From Colwellia sp. PAMC 20917 (GTDB taxonomy: Bacteria; Pseudomonadota; Gammaproteobacteria; Enterobacterales; Alteromonadaceae): 64,000 bases of DNA. The stretch spans positions 248,001-312,000 of the forward strand of contig NZ_CP014944.1 of NCBI RefSeq assembly GCF_001767295.1, in the 5' to 3' direction. The number at the start of each line of letters is the position of its first letter. Position 1 is the stretch's first letter. This document shows, one piece after another, positions 43,013 to 54,812 of this stretch. The position numbers were made by a program, and so were the translations under genes. The notes below the pieces were generated by a model that saw only the letters and a list, made by a program, of their open reading frames with translations, was not told where the DNA came from and made no database searches.

Positions 43013-43636
43013 ATGAACAGTATAAATGAACAAACCCTAACACTTGCCGCGGTTTGTCAAGTCGCTTATTGGGTACAAAAAACATCTCGTAGTGGCCAAA
43101 TAGACGAAGACGAACTCGCTTTATTACTTAATAGTGTCATGATCACATCGCCTAAAAACACCATGGAAGTTTACGGTGGTGAAATGAGTCATTTAAAAAT
43201 AGGATTAACAACACTAGTTAACCATTTAGGCAATAAATCAACTAACAAAGATCCTGAAATCACCCGTTATGTGGTGAGCTTACTGGGTTTAGAGCGTCGT
43301 TTAAGTAAATATAGCGATAAAATGAATGCGCTCGGTGAACGAATTAGCCAAAGCCAACGTCAATTAGTACATTATGGCATTACCAGTGAAACACTCGTTT
43401 CGAGCTTAGCGTCAATTTATAGCGATTTGATCAGCCCGCTCGGAACACCTATCCAGGTAGCAGGCGAACCCGCTATATTAAAGCAATCAGTCAATCAACA
43501 TAAGATACGTGCCTTGTTATTAGCCGGTATTCGCTCAAGTGTTTTATGGCGACAGGTCGGTGGACAACGCCGAAGTATTTTATTTTCACGTTCAAAATTG
43601 GTTGAATGTGCCGAGCAGCTGCTCAAAGCTTGTTAA
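43013..43636 (+). CDS. hflD: HflD lysogenisation regulator homologue
   Basis: A 207-aa, mostly helical, peripheral inner-membrane protein. It matches HflD (YcfC) in length, position between mnmA and purB, and segments such as TLAAVCQVAYWVQ and GGMS-like MEVYGGEMSHLKIGL, and LERRLSKYSDKMNALGERI. In E. coli HflD lowers lambda CII stability; its host role is unclear. Confidence 0.9.
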   Translation: MNSINEQTLTLAAVCQVAYWVQKTSRSGQIDEDELALLLNSVMITSPKNTMEVYGGEMSHLKIGLTTLVNHLGNKSTNKDPEITRYVVSLLGLERRLSKYSDKMNALGERISQSQRQLVHYGITSETLVSSLASIYSDLISPLGTPIQVAGEPAILKQSVNQHKIRALLLAGIRSSVLWRQVGGQRRSILFSRSKLVECAEQLLKAC

Positions 43637-43677
43637 ACAAATTCAAAATTAGTTTTTAACCTTACTTTAAATATTAG

Positions 43678-45057
<1,380 letters not shown>

Positions 45058-45080
45058 TTTTATCTAAACGTATGCTAATA

Positions 45081-45105
45081 AAAAGGAACCTCGCGGTTCC
45101 TTTTT
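45081..45105 (+). terminator. Terminator of purB
   Basis: The stem AAAGGAACC/GGTTCCTTT is followed by a T run, 24 bp after the purB stop. Confidence 0.85.
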
Positions 45106-45274
45106 ATGTTCAGGATGAACGGTATAACGTGATGGCATGGATGCCAATGAACGTATATGTTCAGGATAAACGGAAACCTATATGTCTTGGCTTTTTAGCA
45201 ACGCCTTGATTTATGATGGGATTAGTGCCGTTATGCACGCCAATTAACCGTAGTAAAATAGAGAGTAACACGCA

Positions 45275-46444
45275 ATGCAAAAAATCCATTGGGGCGAACT
45301 AACGCCTGAGCAGTTTTTAAAAGAATATTGGCAAAAAAAACCGTTATTAATAAAAGGTGCGTTCAAAGACTTCACCGACCCAATTGATGCCAACGAACTT
45401 GCTGGCCTCGCGATGGAAAGCGAAATTGAATCGCGTATTATTGCCTGTAATAATGGTGACTGGCAAGTAGAGCAAGGTCCTTTTGATTCATTCGATAAGT
45501 TTGGCGAACAGAACTGGACGCTACTGGTGCAGGCGGTAAATAATTGGTCTCGCGATACCCAATCATTGCTAGCAGCCGTTAATTTTATTCCACAATGGCG
45601 TATTGATGATGTAATGGTTAGCTTTTCAACACCCAATGGCGGTGTTGGTGCTCATTTAGACCAGTACGATGTCTTTATTGTGCAAGGTGAAGGAAAGCGT
45701 CGCTGGCAAGTTGGTGCGCCTGATAGTTCACTAAAACAGCTATTACCTCACCCTGATTTAAAACAAGTCTCTAGTTTTGTTGCTGTTATCGACGAAATAA
45801 CCGAAGCAGGTGATTTACTTTATATTCCACCAAATCATCCACACAATGGCGTGTCATTAGAGAACTCGATGAATTTTTCTATTGGTTTTCAGGCACCGAA
45901 CAATCAGGAATTATGGTCTGGTTTTGCTGATAAATTAATAGATGAAAACCTTGGAGAAGCACGTTTTCCTGATAATGAACGTACACTAACCAGTCATCCC
46001 GAACAACTTGAACAAATGGATATCGAAAAGTTAAAGGCGTTCATGAAAGCACAACTTGATGACGATAAGTTATTTACTCCTTTTATCGGCAAATATCTTA
46101 CACAGAACCACCATGCCTTAGAGATATTAATGCCGGTCACGCCTATCGACAGCGAACAACTTTCCGATATTCTGGCTGAAGCAGAAAACACCTTAGTGCC
46201 TGTTTCCGGGATAAAAAGCTTAATTGTACCTTTTCAACATCAGGAACAAGCGCCCAACGAAACAAGCTTTTTATATATTAATGGTGAAAGCTTTTTAATT
46301 GATAAAGAAACAATCACATTAGCGACATACCTAACAAAACAGCAAACTTTGACCACTCAAACAGCAAAAAGTTTACTAACAAATTTGAAAAATGAACAAT
46401 TATTGACTAATGTTCTAAATATGGGCTTTTGGTATATTGAATAA
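45275..46444 (+). CDS. roxA: 50S ribosomal protein L16 arginine 3-hydroxylase (RoxA/YcfD)
   Basis: A 389-aa cupin-fold 2-oxoglutarate/Fe(II) oxygenase. The facial triad is visible: H-x-D in GVGAHLDQYDVF (near residue 127) and the distal His in NHPHNG (near residue 190). The N-terminal start (LTPEQFLKEYWQKKPLLIKGAF) is that of the JmjC-like ribosomal oxygenases, and the C-terminal winged-helix part is retained. In E. coli the enzyme hydroxylates Arg81 of L16. It is followed at 21 bp by an acetyltransferase gene. Confidence 0.92.
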   Translation: MQKIHWGELTPEQFLKEYWQKKPLLIKGAFKDFTDPIDANELAGLAMESEIESRIIACNNGDWQVEQGPFDSFDKFGEQNWTLLVQAVNNWSRDTQSLLAAVNFIPQWRIDDVMVSFSTPNGGVGAHLDQYDVFIVQGEGKRRWQVGAPDSSLKQLLPHPDLKQVSSFVAVIDEITEAGDLLYIPPNHPHNGVSLENSMNFSIGFQAPNNQELWSGFADKLIDENLGEARFPDNERTLTSHPEQLEQMDIEKLKAFMKAQLDDDKLFTPFIGKYLTQNHHALEILMPVTPIDSEQLSDILAEAENTLVPVSGIKSLIVPFQHQEQAPNETSFLYINGESFLIDKETITLATYLTKQQTLTTQTAKSLLTNLKNEQLLTNVLNMGFWYIE

Positions 46445-46464
46445 CAACGCGTGGAATAGTTATA

Positions 46465-46929
46465 ATGTCGTTCAGTGTCAGTAGAGTAAATTGGGAACAA
46501 GCGGCATCACTATTAAGAGATGTCCGCGAAAAAGTTTTTATTTGTGAATGGCGTATTCCACGAAAAATAGAGTTTGACCGAAAAGATCACTATGCATTTC
46601 ATGTCTTAGTTTGTGATGATATTACTCAAGAGCCCGTTGCAACGGGCCGTATATTATCTACGGGTGAAATTTCTCGCATCGCAGTATTGATGTCTTTTAG
46701 AAAAAGAAACATCGACAGAGATGTTGTCAAAGGTTTACTGGCTATTGCTAAAGATCTCAAACTTGATGAAGTATTTATTTATAGTCCACTTGATGATGTT
46801 GAATATTTTAGAAAATTTAACTTTATCAGTGCTGGCGCAGTATTTATGGAAGCAGGTATGCCAAGACAGCGTATGACCTGTGCTGTTGAGAATATAAAAA
46901 AATCTACCCGCTTCGCTTTTAATCACTAG
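46465..46929 (+). CDS. GNAT-family acetyltransferase
   Basis: A 154-aa acetyltransferase-like protein with the order VREKVFICEWRIPRKIEFDRKD, VATGRILSTGEISRIAVLMSFRKRNI and a C-terminal LDDVEYFRKFNFISAG. These fit the ElaA/YjcF-like GNAT group, although the acetyl-CoA P-loop (R/Q-x2-G-x-G/A) is poor (SFRKRNIDRD). It may be a degenerate or divergent member. It is probably cotranscribed with roxA. Confidence 0.75.
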   Translation: MSFSVSRVNWEQAASLLRDVREKVFICEWRIPRKIEFDRKDHYAFHVLVCDDITQEPVATGRILSTGEISRIAVLMSFRKRNIDRDVVKGLLAIAKDLKLDEVFIYSPLDDVEYFRKFNFISAGAVFMEAGMPRQRMTCAVENIKKSTRFAFNH

Positions 46930-47157
46930 TTTATTAATTCCTACTCTCCTAATAAGCCACTCTTCTTATCCTTTTGCCGCTATTATTAAATTTTGTGCTT
47001 TATTCTATACATTTACCCTAACATAGTGACCGTTATATTTTGATCTGACGGCTAGCGCAACATTAGGCTAAGTGGTATTGTGCGCATCGAAACAATACAA
47101 CTCTTATTACAGAAGTAAAAAGAATATTAACAAAACTTTTTACGTGGAGATTTAGAA

Positions 47158-48201
47158 GTGGCAATTTTTGATTTAGTAGATTTCGACAATCATGAACAAG
47201 TTGTTTATTGCAGCGATGATGCAACAGGCTTAAAAGCTATCATAGCAGTACACAGTACTGCACTTGGACCGGCAGCAGGTGGCTGTCGTTTTTGGGATTA
47301 TGTAAATGATGAAGCAGCATTAAAAGATGTTTTACGTTTATCAAAAGGCATGACCTACAAAAATGCTATGGCTGGGTTAAAACTTGGCGGTGGTAAAGGG
47401 GTTATTATTGGTAACCCTAGACACTTAAAGTCAGACGATTTATTCAAAGCTTATGGCAAAGCCGTTAATAATCTAGGTGGCCGTTATTACACCGCTGAAG
47501 ATGTAAATATTACTACTGGTGATATGGCTATTGTTAATCAAGTTACCGACTATGTTTCGGGTCTTGAAGGAAAAAGTGGTAATCCAGGCCCCTTCACTGC
47601 GCTAGGTACATTTTTAGGTATTAAAGCAGCGGTTAAGTTTAAATTAGGATCTGATGATTTAACCGGTATTAAAGTCGCTGTTCAAGGGCTTGGTAGTGTT
47701 GGTTATTCACTTTGTGAGCGACTTCATGCTGCGGGTGCGAAATTAATCGTCACTGATATTAACCAAGAAATTTTAGATAAAGCCGTTGCCGAGTTAGATG
47801 CGACAGTTGTTAGCTTAGACGATATTTACAAACAAGATGTTGAAGTATTTTCACCTTGTGCGTTAGGCGCGTCGATTAATGACGATAGCATTGCAGAACT
47901 TAAAGCGGTGATCATTGCCGGCTGTGCTAATAACCAACTTGCAGAAAGTCGCCATGACCAAGTCCTTTTAGACAAGGGTATTTTGTATGCTCCTGACTAC
48001 GTCATTAACGCTGGGGGAATTATAAATGTTGCCCTTGAAATTTATCCTGAAGCTTATTGTGCTGATAAGGCGACAAGTTTGGTAGAAAATATTTATCACA
48101 CACTAATGAATGTTTTTGTAACAGCGAACGAGAAAAACTTACCAACAGGTAAAGTAGCTGATGAAATGGCGAGAGCTATAATAGCTAACGCTGGAAAATA
48201 A
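47158..48201 (+). CDS. Leucine dehydrogenase (Glu/Leu/Phe/Val family)
   Basis: A 347-aa NAD-dependent amino acid dehydrogenase. LGPAAGGCRFWDY and MTYKNAMAGLKLGGGKGVIIG carry the substrate-binding and catalytic Lys residues; the Rossmann motif is VAVQGLGSVGYSLCERL. The length matches leucine/valine dehydrogenases (about 345-365 aa). It would deaminate branched-chain amino acids to oxo acids. The start is GTG with GGAGA 8 bp upstream. It is monocistronic, with a terminator. Confidence 0.92.
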   Translation: MAIFDLVDFDNHEQVVYCSDDATGLKAIIAVHSTALGPAAGGCRFWDYVNDEAALKDVLRLSKGMTYKNAMAGLKLGGGKGVIIGNPRHLKSDDLFKAYGKAVNNLGGRYYTAEDVNITTGDMAIVNQVTDYVSGLEGKSGNPGPFTALGTFLGIKAAVKFKLGSDDLTGIKVAVQGLGSVGYSLCERLHAAGAKLIVTDINQEILDKAVAELDATVVSLDDIYKQDVEVFSPCALGASINDDSIAELKAVIIAGCANNQLAESRHDQVLLDKGILYAPDYVINAGGIINVALEIYPEAYCADKATSLVENIYHTLMNVFVTANEKNLPTGKVADEMARAIIANAGK

Positions 48202-48220
48202 TTTTCCCGTGTAAACTAAA

Positions 48221-48257
48221 AAGCCGCACTATATAAATAAAGTGCGGCTTTTTTTTC
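48221..48257 (+). terminator. Terminator of the leucine dehydrogenase gene
   Basis: The stem AAGCCGCACT/AGTGCGGCTT is followed by eight T. It may also serve the convergent gap gene. Confidence 0.85.
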
Positions 48258-48308
48258 GCTATAAATTGTTGGCATCAACTCACACCAACAATGTTATCAA
48301 CTTATAGA

Positions 48309-49757
48309 CTAATTAACGGGTAATGTTGGTACCTGAATACCTGACATTTCTAGCATGACTCTAACTACCTGGCAGCTGTAACCAAATTCATTGTCATACC
48401 ATACATACAATACAGCGCGATCGCCATCAACAATCGTTGCTTGAGAGTCAACAACTCCAGCGTATCGAGAGCCAACCAAGTCAGTAGAGACGATTTCAGT
48501 TGAAGCCGTATAATCTACTTGATTTTGTAACTTAGAATTTAACGAAATATTACGTAAGTAATCGTTTAACGCTTCTTTATCCGTTGATTTTTTCAAATTC
48601 AAATTCATGATAGCCATTGAAACGTTTGGTGTTGGTACACGAATCGCGTTACCCGTTAACAAACCTTTCAATTCAGGTAATGCTTTAGCAACCGCTTTAG
48701 CAGCACCCGTTGTGCTAATAACCATATTTAATGGTGCACTACGACCGCGGCGAGGAGCTGGATGGTAGTTATCAATTAAATTTTGATCGTTCGTATATGA
48801 ATGAACCGTTTCAACGTGGCCATTCTTAATACCGAACTCATCGTTAATGGCTTTTAACACTGGTGTAATAGCGTTAGTGGTACAACTCGCTGCAGAAACA
48901 ATTTTGTCATCCGCTAAAATCATATCTTGATTCACGCCATAAACGATATTTTTAATATCACCTTTAGCGGGTGCTGTTAACAATACCTTAGCAACACCTT
49001 TTGATTGCAAATGTTGCCCTAGACCTTCTTCGTCACTCCATACACCGGTGTTATCAACAACTAAAGCGTCATTAATACCATATTGGGTATAGTCGATTTC
49101 GCTAGGATTTTTTGCGTAAATGACTTGAATAAATGCGCCATTAGCTTTAATGACACTATTTTCTTCATCGATAGTAATACTACCGTTAAAAGCACCATGC
49201 ACTGAATCACGACGTAATAGGCTGGCACGTTTTGCTAAATCACCTTTACCACTTGGGCGAATAACAATAGCACGTAGATTTAATGTTGAGCAGGGTCCTG
49301 CGCGTTCAATTAACAGACGCGCTAATAAGCGACCGATACGACCAAAACCATAAAGAACAACATCTTTAGACTTTTGTGGGTCAGTATTTTTATTAATTGA
49401 TACTAATTCTTTTTCTAAAAACTGCTCAATTGACAGACCATTAGCTTTACCTAGAAATAAATAACGGTAGGCCAATTTACCGACATCAATACGTGCTGGT
49501 GCTAAATCCATGTGTCTTAATGCATCAATAAAAGGAAAGCTTTCACGTAAACGTAATTTACTGTCTTCATGTAGCGCAACAGATTTATGTGCTTTAATGA
49601 TATCAATTGCAGAAGCATTAACTAATGGACGACCATAAATAGATACTTCGAGACCTTTGTTTCTGAAAAGTTGCCCTATAATAGGTTGCATATTTTCAGC
49701 AAATGTTTGGCGTTCTTGCCAGCTAGCTTGGTATTGTTCCTCAAGATGAGAAGTCAT
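48309..49757 (-). CDS. Glyceraldehyde-3-phosphate dehydrogenase, long form
   Basis: A 482-aa GAPDH with an N-terminal extension of about 130 residues before the Rossmann start (VVLYGFGRIGRLLARLLIE). The catalytic Cys is in SAASCTTNAITP and the His in VETVHSYTNDQN. The C-terminal WYDNEFGYSCQVVRVML is typical. Such long GAPDH paralogues occur in Vibrio, Shewanella and relatives beside the normal GapA. Its preferred direction (glycolytic or gluconeogenic) is unknown. A canonical 334-aa GAPDH is encoded 3 kb away. Confidence 0.9.
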   Translation of the reverse strand: MTSHLEEQYQASWQERQTFAENMQPIIGQLFRNKGLEVSIYGRPLVNASAIDIIKAHKSVALHEDSKLRLRESFPFIDALRHMDLAPARIDVGKLAYRYLFLGKANGLSIEQFLEKELVSINKNTDPQKSKDVVLYGFGRIGRLLARLLIERAGPCSTLNLRAIVIRPSGKGDLAKRASLLRRDSVHGAFNGSITIDEENSVIKANGAFIQVIYAKNPSEIDYTQYGINDALVVDNTGVWSDEEGLGQHLQSKGVAKVLLTAPAKGDIKNIVYGVNQDMILADDKIVSAASCTTNAITPVLKAINDEFGIKNGHVETVHSYTNDQNLIDNYHPAPRRGRSAPLNMVISTTGAAKAVAKALPELKGLLTGNAIRVPTPNVSMAIMNLNLKKSTDKEALNDYLRNISLNSKLQNQVDYTASTEIVSTDLVGSRYAGVVDSQATIVDGDRAVLYVWYDNEFGYSCQVVRVMLEMSGIQVPTLPVN

Positions 49758-49911
49758 TGCGTAAACCTTTTTATTTCAGTCAATTGAACGATGAGTTATT
49801 ATTAATATTAGCACTAATAACAATAATAATTAATTGCGGCACTATTGTAATCGAACCTGAAAACTTTCGCCACTAGTTACAGATAATATCACGCTCAAAT
49901 ATGGGACAAAA

Positions 49912-50712
49912 ATGAAGACAATAATAGCCTACTTCTCACTAATTTTTTTATTAACCGCTTGTGATAGCAAGCCAAACTTTGCTGAACTTTGTGAAAGTAA
50001 TTCTGAAATCTGTAATGAATTTCAAGAAGACTCATGGTGTAAACGAGAACGTATTATGGTGGGTTTTTCTAATTTAGAGGAAAAATTGGCTAGTTCAGAT
50101 CTACATAAATATCATCAACTCATTGCTTACGAAGATTATGCACAATGTATGGTTCATGCCTCAAAAATTGAGCATATTAAATTAAAACATAAACAAACGA
50201 TGAGAGTTGATAACGCAATTCAAGCACAGAATCGTATCAAAGAAATATCAAAAGAAACAATAACCTCAGATCACCCTCACCTGCTCTACTATCACTGGTC
50301 GAGATATATCAACGAAGAATCTTTAAATAAATTTTTAGCACAAGAAGGGACAAAAGCCCTTGAAAATTCAAGGTCGCAATATAACTTAGCGACGCATTAT
50401 ACAAAAACAGATCCTAAAAAGACCTTAACGTTACTTTATCGAGCTTTGCAATTATACCAGCCAGATCAGAAAATAAATGCAGAAATCTTTCAGTCAATAG
50501 CAACGATATTTATAGAAAAGCAAGATGTTAAAAAAGCTTATCTTTGGTTAAGAATTTTACGTTTACATTCGCCAGAAAATAAAGAAGTGACTGAAAAGTC
50601 TTTAAATAATTATGTTGTAGGTTATAAATTAAATAAAACATTATTAGATAAAATTGCCAATATAACCTTAGATAAAATTGAAGCAGGAACCTTTGAGTCA
50701 CCAAAGGTTTAG
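49912..50712 (+). CDS. DUF2989 lipoprotein
   Basis: A 266-aa lipoprotein: the signal MKTIIAYFSLIFLLTAC has lipobox LTAC. The mature N-terminus has the Cys-rich start CDSKPNFAELCESNSEIC followed by DSWCKRERIMV, and later YYHWSRYINEES, the pattern I associate with DUF2989. The second half looks like TPR-type helical repeats (NLATHYTKTDPKKTLTLLYRAL, AYLWLRILRLHSPENK). It is probably outer-membrane anchored; function unknown. Confidence 0.8.
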   Translation: MKTIIAYFSLIFLLTACDSKPNFAELCESNSEICNEFQEDSWCKRERIMVGFSNLEEKLASSDLHKYHQLIAYEDYAQCMVHASKIEHIKLKHKQTMRVDNAIQAQNRIKEISKETITSDHPHLLYYHWSRYINEESLNKFLAQEGTKALENSRSQYNLATHYTKTDPKKTLTLLYRALQLYQPDQKINAEIFQSIATIFIEKQDVKKAYLWLRILRLHSPENKEVTEKSLNNYVVGYKLNKTLLDKIANITLDKIEAGTFESPKV

Positions 50713-50744
50713 GTTTAATCAAGAGATTAAACCTTGTCTTTTTA
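50710..50744. terminator. Bidirectional terminator between DUF2989 and msrB genes
   Basis: The stem AGGTTTAATC/GATTAAACCT has a 4-nt loop and a T-rich tail on the plus strand, between convergent genes. Confidence 0.75.
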
Positions 50745-51116
50745 AAGTGCGCTAAACTGTAAACTTAATGAATTAACACAATAGCGTTTACCGGTGGGTT
50801 GTGGGCCGTCATCAAATACATGACCCAGATGAGAGTCACACGTACTGCAAGTGATTTCTGTACGCATCATTCCAAGGCTGTCATCTTCAATGTAGGCGAC
50901 ATTTGGGCTAATAGCGGCAGAAAAGCTTGGCCAACCGCAACCCGATTGAAATTTATCTGTTGAAGAAAACAGCTCCTTTTCACAACAGGCACAATGATAA
51001 ACACCGGCTAGCCAATGATCGTTATACTCGCCACTGAACGGTTGCTCTGTGGCAGCCAAGCGACATACTTGAAAAGCCTCGGGTGTTAACTTATCTTGAT
51101 AAGGGTCTTTAGACAT
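50742..51116 (-). CDS. msrB: Peptide-methionine (R)-S-oxide reductase
   Basis: A 124-aa MsrB that repairs R-methionine sulfoxide. Two zinc-binding pairs are visible (YHCACCEKELF and CSTCDSHLGH), the substrate motif SGCGWPSF, and the catalytic Cys in RYCVNSLSLQF. It is in the same direction as gnd, 14 bp after it, so the two are likely cotranscribed. Confidence 0.95.
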   Translation of the reverse strand: MSKDPYQDKLTPEAFQVCRLAATEQPFSGEYNDHWLAGVYHCACCEKELFSSTDKFQSGCGWPSFSAAISPNVAYIEDDSLGMMRTEITCSTCDSHLGHVFDDGPQPTGKRYCVNSLSLQFSAL

Positions 51117-51130
51117 ATATTTTCACCTTT

Positions 51131-52669
51131 TTATTTTGAATGACCAAATTCGATCATTTTGCGCTCAGGGTTTGACCATTCAACATGAAATTTCTTTCCT
51201 GGCGCTTGATCAACCCGTTCAAAAGTATGTGCACCAAAAAAATCTCTTTGTGCCTGTAATAAATTTGCAGGAAGAACCGCGGTACGCATCGCATCATAAT
51301 AGGTCAACGATGAACTTATTGCACTGGTTGAAATTCCCATTAAAGCGGTTTCTGCAACAGTTTTACGCCAATTTAATTGATGAGCATTTAATTGTTCCAC
51401 AAAGAATGCATCTAGCATTAAATTTTCTAACTTCGCATTACGTTTAAAAGCATCGGTAATAGATTGTAAAAATGCTGCACGAATAATACAACCCGCTCGC
51501 CATATTTTTGCAATACTGGCAAAATCAAGCTCCCAACCATGCTCTTGCTCCGCTTGCTTCATTAATTGAAAACCTTGGGCGTAAGCACAAATTTTCGCAC
51601 AGTAAATCGCATCATGTAAGCGAGCAATAAACGCTGTTTTTTCTTGTGCATTTAAGGTCTTAGCTTCAGGGCCGTTAAGCAGACTTGAACTCTGCACTCT
51701 TAAATCTTTAAATGAAGAGATGGAACGTGCGTATACCGCTTGGGCAATAGTGGGAGCGGGTGTACCTAATTCTAAACTGCTCATCGCAGTCCACAAACCT
51801 GTACCTTTCTGCCCCGCTTTATCGAGAATTAAATCCACTAGCGGGATGTTATCTTCGGTCACCTTATGGCGAAGTACCTCGACAGATATTTCCATTAAAT
51901 AACTGTCTAGAGGACCTTGGTTCCATTGTTCAAAAATATCAGCAATCTCATCTGTTGATAAATTTAAACCCGCACGTAAAGTATGATAAGCCTCACAGAT
52001 AATCTGCATATCCGCATATTCAATACCATTATGAACCATTTTTACATAATGACCCGCACCGGCTGGGCCAATATAGGCGGCACAAGGTTCACCTTTTTTA
52101 ATGGTTTCTCCTGGCTTAGTCCGCTCTAAAGGTTTGCCTGTTTCGGCGTCAACCTTAGCTGATATGGCTTCCCAGATAGGTTTGATGCGAGTCCATGCAT
52201 AAGGAGAACCACTGGGCATTAAAGCAGGCCCAAATCTAGCGCCGACTTCACCGCCAGAGACAGCTGAAGAAAATAAAATGAAATTACTCTTATACTTTTT
52301 CTCACGAGCAACGGTATCAACCCACAGACTATTACCCGTATCAATAATAATATCGTCAGGTTGAATACCAGCGCCAATCAAACTCTCAGAGACTTGATCA
52401 ACAGGAGCACCAGCAGGTACAGAAAGTACAATAAGATGGGGAGTTTTTAATCGCGATAATAATTCTGTATATGATGAGCAACCGTGAACACGTTGCTTAT
52501 TTTCACCATTTTCCAATTTATCTTGGGCAATAACGCCAAGCACTTTTTCATTATCTAAATCAAAAGCAGCAATACTGTAACCGTTGTCGGCTAAGTTTAG
52601 CACCAAATTTTTACCCATTACACCAAGGCCAATAAAGCCGATGTCACACAAACTATTGTCTTGTGTCAT
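51131..52669 (-). CDS. gnd: 6-phosphogluconate dehydrogenase, decarboxylating
   Basis: A 512-aa enzyme that oxidises 6-phosphogluconate to ribulose-5-phosphate, CO2 and NADPH in the pentose phosphate pathway. The NADP-binding start IGFIGLGVMGKNLVLNLADNG and the catalytic segment GHYVKMVHNGIEYADMQ (Lys, His and Glu) are present, with SAVSGGEVGARFGP for substrate binding. It is longer than the E. coli protein (468). It diverges from gapA, and the HexR-type site between them could affect both. Confidence 0.95.
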   Translation of the reverse strand: MTQDNSLCDIGFIGLGVMGKNLVLNLADNGYSIAAFDLDNEKVLGVIAQDKLENGENKQRVHGCSSYTELLSRLKTPHLIVLSVPAGAPVDQVSESLIGAGIQPDDIIIDTGNSLWVDTVAREKKYKSNFILFSSAVSGGEVGARFGPALMPSGSPYAWTRIKPIWEAISAKVDAETGKPLERTKPGETIKKGEPCAAYIGPAGAGHYVKMVHNGIEYADMQIICEAYHTLRAGLNLSTDEIADIFEQWNQGPLDSYLMEISVEVLRHKVTEDNIPLVDLILDKAGQKGTGLWTAMSSLELGTPAPTIAQAVYARSISSFKDLRVQSSSLLNGPEAKTLNAQEKTAFIARLHDAIYCAKICAYAQGFQLMKQAEQEHGWELDFASIAKIWRAGCIIRAAFLQSITDAFKRNAKLENLMLDAFFVEQLNAHQLNWRKTVAETALMGISTSAISSSLTYYDAMRTAVLPANLLQAQRDFFGAHTFERVDQAPGKKFHVEWSNPERKMIEFGHSK

Positions 52670-52831
52670 AGTAGAAAGTCCATAAATACTGAGAAATACA
52701 ATGGCATTTATTCTACCATGAACAAAACTAAGCCACTAGCAATTAAAGCCGACCCGATTCGTAATAAAACGTCTTTTTTATCAATAAAAGGCCAAATACG
52801 ACAAGTATCGCTTGTATAAATCTCAAAATGA

Positions 52832-53874
<1,043 letters not shown>

Positions 53875-53898
53875 TCATCTTTAGAATAAAAGTTATAT

Positions 53899-53931
53899 CA
53901 AAAAAGCCAAATATCTTTATTTGGCTTTTTT
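53899..53931 (+). terminator. Terminator of gapA
   Basis: The stem AAAAAGCCAAATA/TATTTGGCTTTTT has a short loop and a following T run. Confidence 0.85.
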
Positions 53932-54103
53932 ATTGAGATAAATGTTAGTCAAAGCCCCTTACTTGAACAACCTTAACTAGTCGATTTACGGCTCTCACCT
54001 GTAAGCCCCCCTATAAAGATGTTATTTAGCTATCGACTGCCTTTACTTGCTTATAAAAGGATATATGAGGATTGATGTCAGGCGGACAAGAAGTCGTATA
54101 TAT

Positions 54104-54145
54104 AAAAAAGGCTGGAGCACTATCAATAGCGCTTCAGCCTTTTTG
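54104..54145 (-). terminator. Terminator of the zwf-eda operon
   Basis: The stem AAAAGGCTG-AGC / GC-CAGCCTTTT, with one mismatch, is followed on the minus strand by a T run, 17 bp after eda. Confidence 0.8.
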
Positions 54146-54161
54146 GTATTCACTTTACGCG

Positions 54162-54809
54162 TTATTTTACATGAGCAAGTGCTTGTTTAGCTAATTCAGT
54201 AATTTTAGCCCAATCTTTATTTTTAATTATTTCGTCGGTAACCAACCAAGAGCCACCACAACAAGCAACGTTTGATAAGGCTAAGTAGTCCTTAACATTA
54301 CTTAAATTGATACCACCTGTTGGACAAAAGCGAATGTCAGGGAATGGTCCGCCCATAGATTGAATCGCTTTAACACCACCAGAAGCTTCTGCGGGGAAAA
54401 ACTTCAAATGGTCATAGCCAAAGTCAATTCCGTCCATCATTTCTGAAATTGATGAAATTCCTGGTATAAGAGCAATATTACCTTCATTACCCGCTTTTAA
54501 TAAATCTTTTGTTAAGCCAGGACTTATTGCAAACTTAGCCCCTGCTTCTTGACAGCGTTGTAGCATTTCACGATTTGTTACTGTACCTGCGCCAACACAA
54601 GCTTCAGGTAACTCTTGCGCGATAATTTTAATCACATCAAGTGCCGCTGGTGTGCGCAAAGTTACTTCTAATACTTTTATGCCTGCAGCGAGTAAGGCTT
54701 TAGCAATAGGTAAGGCATCTTCAACATCTTTAATAACAAGAACAGGCACAATAGGCCCCATAGCGAAAATTTCTTTTGGCGATAACTGCCAATTATTTGT
54801 TATGGTCAT
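54162..54809 (-). CDS. eda: KDPG aldolase
   Basis: A 215-aa class I aldolase that splits 2-keto-3-deoxy-6-phosphogluconate into pyruvate and glyceraldehyde-3-phosphate. The catalytic Glu is in VLEVTLRTPAAL, the Schiff-base Lys in HLKFFPAEASGG (near residue 135), and the phosphate-binding CPTGGINLSN follows. It is the last gene of the operon, 3 bp after glk. Confidence 0.97.
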   Translation of the reverse strand: MTITNNWQLSPKEIFAMGPIVPVLVIKDVEDALPIAKALLAAGIKVLEVTLRTPAALDVIKIIAQELPEACVGAGTVTNREMLQRCQEAGAKFAISPGLTKDLLKAGNEGNIALIPGISSISEMMDGIDFGYDHLKFFPAEASGGVKAIQSMGGPFPDIRFCPTGGINLSNVKDYLALSNVACCGGSWLVTDEIIKNKDWAKITELAKQALAHVK

Positions 54810-54812
54810 GAT